A DNA stretch of 64,000 bases. Source: Alphaproteobacteria bacterium (GTDB lineage: Bacteria; Pseudomonadota; Alphaproteobacteria; Ferrovibrionales; Ferrovibrionaceae). Position 1 is the first letter of the stretch; every line of letters starts with the position of its first letter. The DNA lies in NCBI GenBank assembly GCA_947473805.1, contig CANJGB010000016.1, positions 16,642 through 80,641 on the forward strand. Reading direction: 5' to 3'. Below, one piece after another: positions 51,711 to 60,786 of the stretch. The notes below the pieces were generated by a model. It saw only the letters and a program-made list of their open reading frames with translations. It was not told where the DNA came from and did not search any database. Position numbers and translations under genes: made by a program.

Positions 51711-52277
51711 ATGGCGGCATTGATCGGACTATCGGGCAGCCTGCGCAAGGGATCGCTCAACACCGCCCTGCTCAGCGCCGCGGCCGGCCTCTTGCCGCCG
51801 GGCAGCACGCTGGATGCACAGACGATCCATGACATTCCGCTCTATGACGCCGATGTGACGCCGATGTCGAGACCGCTTCCGGCATGCCTGCAGCCATCAC
51901 GGCATTGAAAGACGCCATCGCCGCGGCCGATGGCCTGCTGTTGGTCACGCCGGAATACAACAATCCGATCCCCGGCGTGTTCAAGAACGCCATCGACTGG
52001 TTGTCGCGCCCGCCTGCTGACATTCCCCGCGTCTTCGGCGGCAAACCTGTCGCCCTGATCGGGGCGTCGCCCGGGCTTCGGCACCATTCTCAGCCAGAAT
52101 GCCTGGCTCCCGGTATTGCACACTCCAGGCGCCAGCCATTGGAGCGAGGGCCGCCTGCTGGTGTCCAAGGCCCATGCGCTGATGGGGCCGGACGGCCCGC
52201 TCGCGGACGACAACACCGGCAAACATCCGCAGGCATTCCTTAAGGGCTTCGTAACATTCGTCTCTCATAGTCCCTAA
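51711..52277 (+). pseudogene. NADPH-dependent FMN reductase, broken by an 11-bp duplication and a second indel
   Basis: Reading begins 'MAALIGLSGSLRKGSLNTAL' with a GGAGGA site, and the family hallmarks 'LLLVTPEYNNPIPGVFKNAI' and 'GRLLVSKAHALMGPDGPLAD' are in three different frame blocks. The break at 51846-51867 is a direct tandem copy of GACGCCGATGT; removing one copy restores 'YDADVETASGMPAA'. The second break lies near 52065-52078, where 'GASPGGFGT' is expected and two bases appear missing (or one added). After it the original frame returns to a TAA at 52275-52277. No intact product is possible; damage looks recent because the remaining code is well kept. Confidence 0.9.
51846..51867. repeat. 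11-bp tandem duplication causing a frameshift
   Basis: GACGCCGATGT occurs twice in a row (51846-51856 and 51857-51867) inside the FMN reductase gene. It shifts the frame by two bases. Confidence 0.95.
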
Positions 52278-52338
52278 AAGTCGCGAATAAACGACTGCGC
52301 ATGCCATCCAACACCCGTATTTGGTGCTTAATTCCGCC

Positions 52339-53115
52339 ATGAAACGCGTCCTGCCCAAAGAGCGCCCCGACACGCTGTCATTGGAACAACGCGCCACACT
52401 CATCGACGGCGCCGTTGCTTATTGGAAAGCGGCCGTCGAACGGCTGCATCTGTTCGACTTCGGAATCGCCCTAAGCCGTTGCGAATGTCCCGAAGTCCTG
52501 CAATCCAACGCGGTCAAAATTGGCATTGCCTTGGACGTGCCCGCGCAGGGCGCGTCACAGGGAATGGGCAGTTCCATCTACATGCTGAAGCTCGTCTACA
52601 TGTGGTCGACTGCGGAGTACCGCACCGATGATCACGAGGAAGGACTGCACCCTACACGTAACGCCGTGATGCGCCTCATGGGCCTCGAAGATCCCAAGCG
52701 GCCGTTCAGCCACTCGACGGCCGAGCATCAGCCCCCATTGCGCGAGCGCGCTGCGCGTATCTTTGAGCGCGGCATCGTGTGGAAGTCCACGGCAGCCTAC
52801 AACATCGATATCGAATCGGTACCGCAGGTGATCAGGGCTGTCGGCAAGGTCAAATCGCTGGGCGGCGTGCGTATCTCGGCGCGACCGGTGCCGTGGGCCG
52901 GTAAAGTCGCAACCTATGCCACGGTCGACCTGGGCTTCGCCGATGGCGCCGCCAAGGCAGTTGCCCTGAACGAACTGCGTGACCTGTTTGCCACCTGCAA
53001 GCCCTTCTCTTTCATCGCCCGGGCGATCCAGGAGCAGGAGCAACAACAACGGCAGGAGGAAGAGGCGCACGCGGCAGAGACCGCCCCCAGCGAGCCTCAG
53101 TCCACTGCCGCCTGA
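52339..53115 (+). CDS. Uncharacterised 258-residue protein with Gln/Glu-rich tail
   Basis: I do not recognise the family. The protein has a helical N-terminal half ('LIDGAVAYWKAAVERLHLFD', 'GIALSRCECPEVLQSNAVKI'), a middle with 'IYMLKLVYMWSTAEYRTDDH' and a C-terminal tail of 'EQEQQQRQEEEAHAAE'. It lacks a signal peptide and membrane segments. The ATG at 52339 follows no strong ribosome site. It abuts the ArnT-like gene tail to tail. Coding style is normal for this genome. Confidence 0.65.
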   Translation: MKRVLPKERPDTLSLEQRATLIDGAVAYWKAAVERLHLFDFGIALSRCECPEVLQSNAVKIGIALDVPAQGASQGMGSSIYMLKLVYMWSTAEYRTDDHEEGLHPTRNAVMRLMGLEDPKRPFSHSTAEHQPPLRERAARIFERGIVWKSTAAYNIDIESVPQVIRAVGKVKSLGGVRISARPVPWAGKVATYATVDLGFADGAAKAVALNELRDLFATCKPFSFIARAIQEQEQQQRQEEEAHAAETAPSEPQSTAA

Positions 53116-54795
53116 TTAAGGAACGGCGAAAAATTCTGGATGAGCGGCCACATCGCGCCCCAACCAAAAGACGTTGATGCGCCCGCGAAACGGAAACACA
53201 CCCAAGGGCCGAATGCGGTCAGTGGGCAGCTCGCGATGACGTGTGATCACTAGCCCGTCAGGATGTGCCGCCGCCCAAGCGACGGCCTCTCGCGGCTCGA
53301 ACTCGTCAAACGGCTTGGTCAGGCGACCGAGAAAGTGATACTCGCCATGATAATCGCCAGCGAAACCGATAACTCGGCCGTTCTGCTGCTCCGCCGCCAG
53401 CGCCGTGGCCGCGGGTAGCAGGTCATAGCTAACGCGCAGCGCCGGCATCACGAACAGATGCACGGCGAGGAACGGTCCGAACGTCACCGGCAGGAGTGCG
53501 AGCACCAGAACATGCGGTCGCGCCTTGAGGCGCAGCAGGAAGGCCGGCAGCGCCGCGAGGCACAGCAGCGCGCCGATCGCGTCGTAGGCCAGGGTATCGA
53601 GCACCGGCAGGATGGTGCGCAGGCGACCGCTTCCGACCACATCGAGGGCGACCGGCACGGCCAGCGCCATGACACCCAGCAGGACCAGCACTGCGGCAGG
53701 AAACCAAGTATCGCTCTGCCGGATTTCGGCGCGGCAGACATCAAGTTGTCGTGCGAGAAACAGCGCGAAGGCGGGCACGAGCGGCAGCAGGTAGTGCGGT
53801 TGCTTGCCGCTGATTGCCGAAAACACCACCACGCCGCCGACGAACCAGACGAGGGAGAGCCGCAGCCCAGGCTCGATGCCGTCGCGCAAGGCGCGCGCCG
53901 CCCGCCACATCGGCGGCCAAACGACCCAGGGAAACAGCATCAGCGGCAGGACCGGGATGTACCACCAGAAGGGCGACTTGTGCGCGAAACTATCGCGCAC
54001 GCGCCCAGCCGTTTGGCCCCACAGGATGGCGTTCTCGAACACCGGCCCACCGGCCTTCGCCGCGGGCAGCGCCCAAGCCAGCGCTATGCCGGCGCCGAGC
54101 GCGATGCCGAGCACGACGCCGACATACCACCACGCCGGCCGGTATCGCATCGGCCAACCGGACCCGGCCCAGATCGGGGCCAGCAAGGCGGCCGGCAGCA
54201 GATAAACGAGGATGGCCGGTCCCTTTGACAGTACGCCCAGGCCAATAGCGAGCCCGAACAGTGCGAAACCGAGAACCATGCTTCGGAGCCTGGCGACTAC
54301 AAGGCCGGTAATCCCGACCAGGGCGAAGAAAGCCATCATCAGGTCGAAATAGGTCAGGGTCGAAAAGAACAGCAGGTAGGCGGAGCCAAGCACAATAAGT
54401 GGCGCGATCAGCGCGGCCTGCCGTCCCGCCTCGCCCGGCCACAGCAGCCGGCCCAGCACACCGGTTAGTGCCAACGTACCCAGTGTGAATAACGGCGCGA
54501 TGATGCGGGCCGCGGTTTCACCAACGCCGAACAGCACCCATGAAAGATTGATCAGCCAAAACAGCAATGGCGGCTTATGGCTATAGGCCTCGCCGTTCAG
54601 GTGCGGCACCAGCCAGTCGCCGGAGAGGTGCATTTCCCACGCGACGGTGACGTAGCGCGTCTCGTCGATCGGCAGCAGCGGACGGAACCATAGGCCGATT
54701 GCCACGCTGAACAGCCACAGGGCATAGGCGCCCAGTGCCCAGGCGGTGTCGCTGCCGCTAGTCCTGGCGGGCGCGGGCACGGCGGCGTTCGACAT
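53116..54795 (-). CDS. ArnT-like GT39 family membrane glycosyltransferase
   Basis: The 559-residue protein has about 12 membrane helices and the GT39 start 'LLPIDETRYVTVAWEMHLSG', 'DWLVPHLNGEAYSHKPPLLF', which holds the acidic DE pair of lipid-linked sugar transferases. Similar enzymes transfer 4-amino-arabinose or other sugars from undecaprenyl phosphate to lipid A. The small transporter-like gene 54758-55078 overlaps its start by 38 bases and a GT2 gene precedes both. A soluble C-terminal part holds 'VIGFAGDYHGEYHFLGR'. Confidence 0.93.
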   Translation of the reverse strand: MSNAAVPAPARTSGSDTAWALGAYALWLFSVAIGLWFRPLLPIDETRYVTVAWEMHLSGDWLVPHLNGEAYSHKPPLLFWLINLSWVLFGVGETAARIIAPLFTLGTLALTGVLGRLLWPGEAGRQAALIAPLIVLGSAYLLFFSTLTYFDLMMAFFALVGITGLVVARLRSMVLGFALFGLAIGLGVLSKGPAILVYLLPAALLAPIWAGSGWPMRYRPAWWYVGVVLGIALGAGIALAWALPAAKAGGPVFENAILWGQTAGRVRDSFAHKSPFWWYIPVLPLMLFPWVVWPPMWRAARALRDGIEPGLRLSLVWFVGGVVVFSAISGKQPHYLLPLVPAFALFLARQLDVCRAEIRQSDTWFPAAVLVLLGVMALAVPVALDVVGSGRLRTILPVLDTLAYDAIGALLCLAALPAFLLRLKARPHVLVLALLPVTFGPFLAVHLFVMPALRVSYDLLPAATALAAEQQNGRVIGFAGDYHGEYHFLGRLTKPFDEFEPREAVAWAAAHPDGLVITRHRELPTDRIRPLGVFPFRGRINVFWLGRDVAAHPEFFAVP

Positions 54796-55078
54796 AGATC
54801 AGATGCAGGTTGCGGGCATAGACGAACAGGCCGCTGCCCTGGCCGATAATGAATACCAGATTGGCAATGTGCACGGCGTAGATGAACGTGACGATCCCGC
54901 CCAGAAGGCTGATGTACCAGAAGACAACCGGTATCTCGCTGCGGCGCACGCGCTCGGCATGGATCCACTGGATGATGAAGCGCGAAGCGAAAATACCCTG
55001 GCCGAGAAAGCCCAGCACTGCCCACCAGGTGACGCTGTCTCCGAGGCGGGCAAGAAAATCCTGGACCAAACTGCTCAT
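54758..55078 (-). CDS. Lipid-A-disaccharide synthase N-terminal domain-like membrane protein
   Basis: The 106-residue protein matches the small LpxB-N (LAB_N) membrane domain: 'VLGFLGQGIFASRFIIQWIH', 'ERVRRSEIPVVFWYISLLGG', 'LVFIIGQGSGLFVYARNLHL'. Three hydrophobic helices are present. Such proteins occur alone beside GT2 and ArnT-like genes and are thought to help move or bind lipid-linked sugars. It starts at 55078, overlapping the GT2 stop by 4 bases. Confidence 0.88.
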   Translation of the reverse strand: MSSLVQDFLARLGDSVTWWAVLGFLGQGIFASRFIIQWIHAERVRRSEIPVVFWYISLLGGIVTFIYAVHIANLVFIIGQGSGLFVYARNLHLIYVERRRARARQD

Positions 55079-55842
55079 GGGTTTCGCCGCCCGCGCAAAT
55101 CCTCTACTCCACCCGGCAGACGCGACCGGCGCATCAGCCACATGACGCCGACGATATCGACGATGCCAACCCACAGCCGGTTGTGCAGGCCGTAGTGCGA
55201 GACACCACGACCGCGCGGCCGGTGGTTGACAGGAACGGACAAGACATGGGCGCCGGCGCGCCTTGCCAGGGCCGGTAGGAAACGGTGCATATGGTCGAAG
55301 GCCGGAAGTTCGAGGAACAGTCGACGCTCGAACAGCTTCAGGCCGCAACCGGTATCGGGTGTCTCGTCGCGCAACAGGCCGGCCCGCACGCGGTTGGCGA
55401 TGCGCGAAGACATCCGCTTGATCCAGGTGTCTCGGCGCTTCGCCCGGTGTCCGGCGATCATCTTCAGGTCGGGATCGGTCGACGCGCGCAGGCGGTCCCA
55501 CAGGGCGGGGATGTCGGCCGGGTCGTTCTGCCCATCACCGTCGAGGGTCGCGATCCAGTCGCCGCGCGCAGCGCGGACGCCGGATATCAGGCCCGCTGAT
55601 TGCCCTGACTGGTGAATATGGCGCAAGGGGCGCAAAGCCGGACGCTTTAGCGCCTCGGCAGCAAGGATATCGGTCATGCCGTCGGACGAGCCATCGTCAA
55701 GGACCACGATCTCATAGGAAATCCGGCCGCGGAGGGCGGTTTCGACCTCATCCAGCAGCGGCACGATATTCGGCGCCTCGTTATGGGCCGGTATCACGAC
55801 GCTGAGGGAGGGAATGTTCGGATCAGAACCGTTCGACGTCAT
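55075..55842 (-). CDS. GT2 family glycosyltransferase (polyprenyl-phosphate sugar transferase type)
   Basis: The 255-residue enzyme has 'LSVVIPAHNEAPNIVPLLDE', 'YEIVVLDDGSSDGMTDILAA' and 'GDWIATLDGDGQNDPADIPA', with the DXD-type metal motif. It resembles ArnC and dolichol-phosphate mannose synthase, which load a sugar on polyprenyl phosphate. It is first in the GT2/LpxB-N-like/ArnT-like operon. The start at 55842 follows the family pattern; a longer start adds unrelated residues. Confidence 0.92.
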   Translation of the reverse strand: MTSNGSDPNIPSLSVVIPAHNEAPNIVPLLDEVETALRGRISYEIVVLDDGSSDGMTDILAAEALKRPALRPLRHIHQSGQSAGLISGVRAARGDWIATLDGDGQNDPADIPALWDRLRASTDPDLKMIAGHRAKRRDTWIKRMSSRIANRVRAGLLRDETPDTGCGLKLFERRLFLELPAFDHMHRFLPALARRAGAHVLSVPVNHRPRGRGVSHYGLHNRLWVGIVDIVGVMWLMRRSRLPGGVEDLRGRRNP

Positions 55843-55987
55843 TGTGCCGGGCCGGCAGGGGCGGCGCTGGGCGCCATGCTCAGTCGGGCAGGGTATAGAA
55901 CCTTGGCCGCCCGGCCACAAGCGGCCTTTTCTGCGGGTCGTGCGGCAAAAAGACTGTCACCCCGGAGCGCCTAAAACATTTGGGGGC

Positions 55988-56017
55988 TTGGCGGCAGGCG
56001 GGGGGCGCTCCTATCTT
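55988..56017 (+). promoter_or_regulatory. Possible dps promoter
   Basis: TTGGCG (55988-55993) and TATCTT (56012-56017) are separated by 18 bases, four matches each to sigma-70 hexamers, ending 28 bases before the dps ATG. Confidence 0.4.
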
Positions 56018-56045
56018 AAGGAAACACGCCTGACAGGAGAAAAAC

Positions 56046-56519
56046 ATGGCTGAAAAGATCGATATCGGCATCGACGAAAAGGATCGCAAGAAGATCGGCG
56101 AAGGCCTGTCGCACCTGTTGGCGGATACCTACACGCTGTATCTGAAGACCCACAATTTCCACTGGAACGTCACCGGCCCGATGTTCAACACCCTGCACCT
56201 GATGTTCGAGGCGCAGTACACCGAACTGGCCCTGGCGGTCGATCTGGTGGCGGAGCGAATCCGCGCCCTCGGCTATCCGGCGCCGGGCAGTTACAAGCAG
56301 TTCGCCGAACTGACGTCGCTCAAGGAAGAGACCACGGTGCCCAAGGCGGAACAGATGATTCGCCAGCTCGTGAAGGACCAGGAAACTGTCGCGAAAACCG
56401 CACGGTCGCTGTTCCCGCTGGTCGACAAGGCCAATGACGAGCCGACGGCCGACCTGCTGACCCAGCGCATGCAGGTGCATGAAAAGACGGCGTGGATGCT
56501 GCGCAGCCTGCTGGCCTGA
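56046..56519 (+). CDS. dps: Dps family DNA-binding ferritin-like protein
   Basis: The 157-residue protein has the Dps ferroxidase centre in '[20 protein letters not shown]' and '[20 protein letters not shown]' with the intersubunit His, Asp and Glu. It forms a dodecamer that stores iron and shields DNA from peroxide. The N-terminus is acidic rather than Lys-rich, so direct DNA binding may be weak. A strong AGGAG site precedes the ATG. A bidirectional terminator separates it from the next gene. Confidence 0.95.
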   Translation: MAEKIDIGIDEKDRKKIGEGLSHLLADTYTLYLKTHNFHWNVTGPMFNTLHLMFEAQYTELALAVDLVAERIRALGYPAPGSYKQFAELTSLKEETTVPKAEQMIRQLVKDQETVAKTARSLFPLVDKANDEPTADLLTQRMQVHEKTAWMLRSLLA

Positions 56520-56524
56520 TCAAC

Positions 56525-56556
56525 AGCCTCCGCCTGCCACCCCGCGGGCGGAGGCT
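56525..56556. terminator. Bidirectional hairpin between dps and the LLM gene
   Basis: AGCCTCCGCC (56525-56534) pairs with GGCGGAGGCT (56547-56556) over an intervening 12-base loop. The stem overlaps the stop codon of the convergent LLM gene, so it can end both messages. Confidence 0.65.
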
Positions 56557-57569
56557 CAGGTCCCGGCAAATGCCGGCAGGACCTGGTCGGCCACCGCCTC
56601 GATCTGGCGGAGATAGTCGTCCAGAGTGACGGAATCGATCATCAGAAACGCATATTCGAATCCGACCTCGCCATAGGCGCGGAGTGAGGCAACTACCTCG
56701 TCGCCCGTGCGCGTCTTCGGCGGCTCGTAGGATTCACCAAACAGGCTAGGATCCGGCTCAGGATGGCCGGTCTCGAGCCGGGTTTCGTAGCACATTGCGA
56801 AAAGCACCGGCTTGGTCCGGCCAATGCGCGCCGCTTCGGCGCGGGCGAAGGCAACCCCTTGGCCGATTTCCTCCGGCGACAACCAGGTACCGGTGGGCAA
56901 CCAGCCGTCGCAATGCCGTACCGCACGGGCGATCGCGGGCTTTGCCATGCCGCCATAGAACAGCGGCGGGTAAGGCTGCTGCAGCGGGCGGCCCAGGGTC
57001 AGCACCTCGTCAAGGTCGTAATGCTCGCCATGAAACGACATGCGGTCATTGGCCCACATGCCCTTCATCACCGCGATATACTCCTCGGTCACCTTCCCGC
57101 GCGCAGCCCACGGCGACTGCAATGCACGCGCCTCGGACTCCACGTGCCCGGCACCCAGGCCCAGCATGACGCGGCCGCCCGAAAGCTGGTCGAGCGTCGC
57201 CACCATGCGCGCCTGCACGACGGGATTGCGATAGGGCACCACGACCAGTGACGCGCCAATTTTGACATGCCGTGTCGCACCGGCCAGGAACGAAATGGTG
57301 GTGTACACCTCGAGAAACCAGTTTTCCTTGCCGTAGAAGTCCTGCGCGGTCGAGGTATGGGGCCCGGGCGGCGGACGGCCGGGCGCAAGCATCCACTGGT
57401 ATTGCGAGCGGACAACCGCGGTCTTCTCAGGCGGCCCTACTGGCGCGACCACGTGGTCGCCGGCCCAGATGGAATGAAAGCCGCGCGTGTCTGCAATCTT
57501 CGCGATGGCGAGTAGCGCCTCGCCATTGCACCAGCGATGGGACTGCGGCAGGACCAGACCGATTTTCAT
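56556..57569 (-). CDS. LLM class oxidoreductase, possibly F420-dependent
   Basis: The 337-residue luciferase-like TIM barrel has 'MKIGLVLPQSHRWCNGEALL', 'TRGFHSIWAGDHVVAPVG', 'GASLVVVPYRNPVVQARMVA', 'LDQLSGGRVMLGLGAGHVES' and 'RAVRHCDGWLPTG'. Proteins of this type are often annotated as F420-dependent, though FMN use is also possible. It converges on dps. Confidence 0.88.
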   Translation of the reverse strand: MKIGLVLPQSHRWCNGEALLAIAKIADTRGFHSIWAGDHVVAPVGPPEKTAVVRSQYQWMLAPGRPPPGPHTSTAQDFYGKENWFLEVYTTISFLAGATRHVKIGASLVVVPYRNPVVQARMVATLDQLSGGRVMLGLGAGHVESEARALQSPWAARGKVTEEYIAVMKGMWANDRMSFHGEHYDLDEVLTLGRPLQQPYPPLFYGGMAKPAIARAVRHCDGWLPTGTWLSPEEIGQGVAFARAEAARIGRTKPVLFAMCYETRLETGHPEPDPSLFGESYEPPKTRTGDEVVASLRAYGEVGFEYAFLMIDSVTLDDYLRQIEAVADQVLPAFAGT

Positions 57570-57612
57570 ACCCGTTTCCTCCTGGGGGAAGCCTACCGGG
57601 AAATGGCGACGC

Positions 57613-58794
57613 CTACACCGCCTGGCCGGCGACCCAGCCGCTGGACCAGGCCCACTGGAAGTTATAGCCGCCAAGCCAGCCTGTGACATCGACCGCCTCG
57701 CCGATGAAGTGCAGGCCTGGAACGTCTTTCGCCATCATGGTCTTCGACGACAGGGCATTGGTATCGACACCGCCCAAGGTCACCTCGGCCTTGGCATAAC
57801 CTTCGGACCCCGCTGGTACGATGCGCCAGCCATTCAGCAGCATGGCAAGGCGGTTGAGATCACGGTCGGGCACATCTCCCGTTATCCGTGCCGGCAGATG
57901 GCGTGCTGCCAACGCATCGGCCAGCCGGTTGGGCAACACTTCACCAAGAACGTTCTTCGGCTCCGCCTTCGGGCGGCTGCGCTTGCGCTCGCGCAGAAAG
58001 GCGCCGGCATCGATGCCGGGCAGCAGGTCGATCTGTATCTCCGCACCCCGGCGCCAATAGGACGATATCTGGAGAATGGCCGGGCCCGACAGGCCGCGAT
58101 GGGTGAACAGCATGGCCTCGCGGAAACTTTGCCGGCCACAGCGCACAACGACGTCGAGCGCCACGCCGCTGAGCGGAGACATAAGTTCAAGATCATCGTC
58201 GGTAAAAACCAGCGACACGAGGGCAGGACGGGTTTCGGTCACCGGAACGTCGAAGCGTCGCGCCACGTCGTGGGCAAGACCGGTGGCGCCCATTTTCGGA
58301 ATTGACAGCCCGCCGGTGGCCAGCACGACGGCATCTGCCAAAAACATGTCCCGGTCGGTATTGATGCGAAAAAGGTCGGGCTTGGCAATGCCGAGAATAC
58401 GCTGTGACAGGCGCAGATCGACACCAACGGCGGCGCATTCGGCCAGCAGCATGGTCACAACCTGTCGCGCCGAACCATCGCAAAACAATTGACCAAGCGT
58501 CTTTTCGTGCCAGGCGATGGCGTGCTTGTCGACTAGGGCGATGAAATCGTGCTGCGTGTAGCGCGACAAGGCCGACTTGCAGAAATGCGGATTGGTGGAG
58601 ATGAAGCGTGCCGGCACAGTGTCGCGGTTGGTGAAATTGCATCTGCCGCCACCGGAGATCAGTATCTTCTTGCCCGGTTCATCCGCGTGGTCGAGTAGCA
58701 GTACCCGACGACCACGTTGGCCGGCGGCGATGGCGCACATCAAGCCCGCCGCCCCCGCGCCGACGATCACAACATCAAACCTTTCGGCGCGCAT
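57613..58794 (-). CDS. BaiN/HI0933-type flavoprotein
   Basis: The 393-residue FAD protein starts with 'VVIVGAGAAGLMCAIAAGQR' for FAD binding, then 'ISGGGRCNFTNRDTVP' (family hallmark), 'DAVVLATGGLSIPKMGATG' and the C-terminal 'VDVTGWLGGYNFQWAWSSG'. The BaiN family reduces or oxidises ring compounds such as steroid enones; the substrate here is unknown. It ends 43 bases before the LLM start and follows the DUF2238 gene by 4 bases. Confidence 0.93.
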   Translation of the reverse strand: MRAERFDVVIVGAGAAGLMCAIAAGQRGRRVLLLDHADEPGKKILISGGGRCNFTNRDTVPARFISTNPHFCKSALSRYTQHDFIALVDKHAIAWHEKTLGQLFCDGSARQVVTMLLAECAAVGVDLRLSQRILGIAKPDLFRINTDRDMFLADAVVLATGGLSIPKMGATGLAHDVARRFDVPVTETRPALVSLVFTDDDLELMSPLSGVALDVVVRCGRQSFREAMLFTHRGLSGPAILQISSYWRRGAEIQIDLLPGIDAGAFLRERKRSRPKAEPKNVLGEVLPNRLADALAARHLPARITGDVPDRDLNRLAMLLNGWRIVPAGSEGYAKAEVTLGGVDTNALSSKTMMAKDVPGLHFIGEAVDVTGWLGGYNFQWAWSSGWVAGQAV

Positions 58795-58798
58795 CGCT

Positions 58799-59404
58799 TC
58801 AGCGCCGCCGAGCGATCATTGCGGCGAAAGGTTGTGCGGCAACCGCACCGATCAGCGCCAGGAACATGTCGGACTGTGTGTCCCACTGATCACCCTGGGT
58901 ACCGAGGAACTCATCGGCGCCCTGCCCCATAGCCAGCGCTGCCCACCACTCCACCAGCTCGTAGGTCGCGCTGATGGCAAGACAGATGCAGACACTTAGG
59001 AAGCCGGTCAACATGCCGCGCGGCAGGCGAAATTTGCGCACCAGCAATTCCCACGCGACCAGCGCCGGCACGAAGCCTTGCGCGAAATGGCCAATCTTGT
59101 CGTAGGGATTGCGCTGCGTGCCGAGAATATCCTGCAGCCAGAAGCCAAGGGGCACGCGGGCATAGGTATGGGCACCGCCATACATCAGGATCAGCCCGTG
59201 AACCGCAATGGCGGCATAGACCCATGTCGAAAATGCAAAGCGCTGGCGCGTACCCCACAGCAGCGGCCAGGCGATGACCGCCGGCAACACTTCCATCACC
59301 CATGTGAGGCGGTCATGAGGCGACAGGCCCGAAAGGACCAGTCCGGCAGCCCATGCGGCGGTCAGCAGCCACAGGTCGCGCCGTGAAGAGGTGTTGATTT
59401 CCAT
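58799..59404 (-). CDS. DUF2238 (YjdF-like) membrane protein
   Basis: The 201-residue protein has five hydrophobic helices and the conserved segments 'VHGLILMYGGAHTYARVPLG', 'RNPYDKIGHFAQGFVPALVA' and 'ATYELVEWWAALAMGQGADE' with 'FLGTQGDQWDTQSDMFLALI' (acidic metal-type motif). Function is unknown. It starts 80 bases from the divergent ankyrin gene and leads the minus-strand set. Confidence 0.9.
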   Translation of the reverse strand: MEINTSSRRDLWLLTAAWAAGLVLSGLSPHDRLTWVMEVLPAVIAWPLLWGTRQRFAFSTWVYAAIAVHGLILMYGGAHTYARVPLGFWLQDILGTQRNPYDKIGHFAQGFVPALVAWELLVRKFRLPRGMLTGFLSVCICLAISATYELVEWWAALAMGQGADEFLGTQGDQWDTQSDMFLALIGAVAAQPFAAMIARRR

Positions 59405-59484
59405 GGCGGCAACTTACACGAAGCACCGCGAAGCGGCGGCGGAGAAATGCACTGCCGCCCAGAACCGCCTATAGTATCGGCATC

Positions 59485-60153
59485 ATGCGGTTGATGTTCC
59501 GGCATATCGGCCTTTTGGCCCTGCTGTTGGCGCCACCTTTGGCTGGCGCAGCGCCGCAGGATGTTGACCTGGCGCTGGTTGCTGCCGCAGCTGCCGGCAA
59601 CACCGCCATGGTCGATACGCTGCTGGCGCGTGGCGCTGACATACGCGCGCGCGACGCGTCGGGCCGCACCGCGCTGATGGTGGCCACCCATGCCAACCAT
59701 GTCCCAATCGCCCGCGCGTTGATCGCTGCCGGCGCCGACGTCAATGCAAAGGACGCGATTGGCGACAGCCCGTATCTGTATGCTGGCGCCGAGGACCGCC
59801 TCGAAATCCTGCGCCTGACGCTTGCCAACGGTGCCGACCTTCGCAGCGTCAATCGCTACGGCGGCACGGCGCTAATTCCAGCCGCACATCATGGCCATGT
59901 CGAGGTGGTGCGTGAACTGCTGCGCACGAAGATCGATATCGACCACGTTAACAACCTGGGCTGGACGGCGCTGCTTGAGGCCATCGTCCTGGGTGACGGC
60001 GGCGCGCGCCATACTGAAATCGTCCGTCTGTTGCTCTACGCTGGCGCATCTCCGCGCATTGCGGACCGCGGCGGTGTTACGCCAATGGCGCATGCCCGCG
60101 CGCGACAGCAGGGCATGATAGTTCGTCTCCTCGAAGCGGCGGGCGCGCCCTAG
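59485..60153 (+). CDS. Secreted ankyrin-repeat protein
   Basis: The 222-residue protein has a signal peptide 'FRHIGLLALLLAPPLAGAAP' and five ankyrin repeats, for example 'ALVAAAAAGNTAMVDTLLAR', 'GRTALMVATHANHVPIARAL', 'GGTALIPAAHHGHVEVVREL' and 'GWTALLEAIVLGDGGARHTE'. A periplasmic interaction role is inferred. Periplasmic ankyrins are linked in some bacteria to catalase activity, but no catalase is here. Confidence 0.88.
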   Translation: MRLMFRHIGLLALLLAPPLAGAAPQDVDLALVAAAAAGNTAMVDTLLARGADIRARDASGRTALMVATHANHVPIARALIAAGADVNAKDAIGDSPYLYAGAEDRLEILRLTLANGADLRSVNRYGGTALIPAAHHGHVEVVRELLRTKIDIDHVNNLGWTALLEAIVLGDGGARHTEIVRLLLYAGASPRIADRGGVTPMAHARARQQGMIVRLLEAAGAP

Positions 60154-60247
60154 ACGAAGGCCGGGGGCGTCCGATCGCCACGGCAGCGGCGGTTTCGGCA
60201 CGTGCTCGATGGGCCGATCATCTTCTACCCAGGTTCAAGGGCCACCG

Positions 60248-60784
60248 GTGAACAGTTCATTCGGCAGCAGCGTTTCGACCCCGGTGTGCGTGATCCTCGC
60301 GCTTGGCCTGCTGCTGTCTGCTACTGCCCAAGCCGAGGTAACGCCGGAAGACCGGCGCGCCGGCCAGGCTATTTTCGACCAGGTCGAGCAGAACCGCGCC
60401 GTTGAAGCTGACTCTCGCTGGGCCATGGACCGGGGCATGGCCTATTTTGCCGCCGGCGACTACGCCGCAGCCTTTTCGCTTTTTCATACCGCGCTGGCGG
60501 CGGCAGACAAATTCACCGCTCTGCGCGCTGGCGCGACGGTGGGCGTCCTGAAATCTGCGGCTGCCTGGCTGGCTGCCGAGCCGCGATCGTTCGACCAGTA
60601 CTTGCGGTCCATCCCGGGCCGCACACCAGCGGATACCCTCGCCTACCTGTTTCTTATCGGTGGTCTGGTCAAAGCCAGCCTGCCGCCACCGCAGGCCGAT
60701 GAACTATCCGCCGCATGCAGCGCACTGGCGCGGCAGATGACCCGCCTGTCACCGCCGCCAGGGACGCGAACCGCTTGCGAATGA
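60248..60784 (+). CDS. Secreted protein of unknown function
   Basis: The 178-residue product has a hydrophobic signal segment 'VCVILALGLLLSATAQAE' and a helical mature part, 'DRRAGQAIFDQVEQNRAVEA' and 'GMAYFAAGDYAAAFSLFHTA', which looks like a TPR pair. The GTG at 60248 with AAGG seven bases upstream is preferred over an ATG at 60209 that adds 13 low-quality residues. It converges on the next gene with 2 bases between. Confidence 0.72.
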   Translation: MNSSFGSSVSTPVCVILALGLLLSATAQAEVTPEDRRAGQAIFDQVEQNRAVEADSRWAMDRGMAYFAAGDYAAAFSLFHTALAAADKFTALRAGATVGVLKSAAAWLAAEPRSFDQYLRSIPGRTPADTLAYLFLIGGLVKASLPPPQADELSAACSALARQMTRLSPPPGTRTACE

Positions 60785-60786
60785 CA

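Noticed and set aside
55843..55985. An open frame with 'GIEPWPPGHKRPF'-like text upstream of dps
   Set aside because: Such text is typical of frames over non-coding GC-rich DNA. There is no ribosome site and the region should hold divergent promoters.
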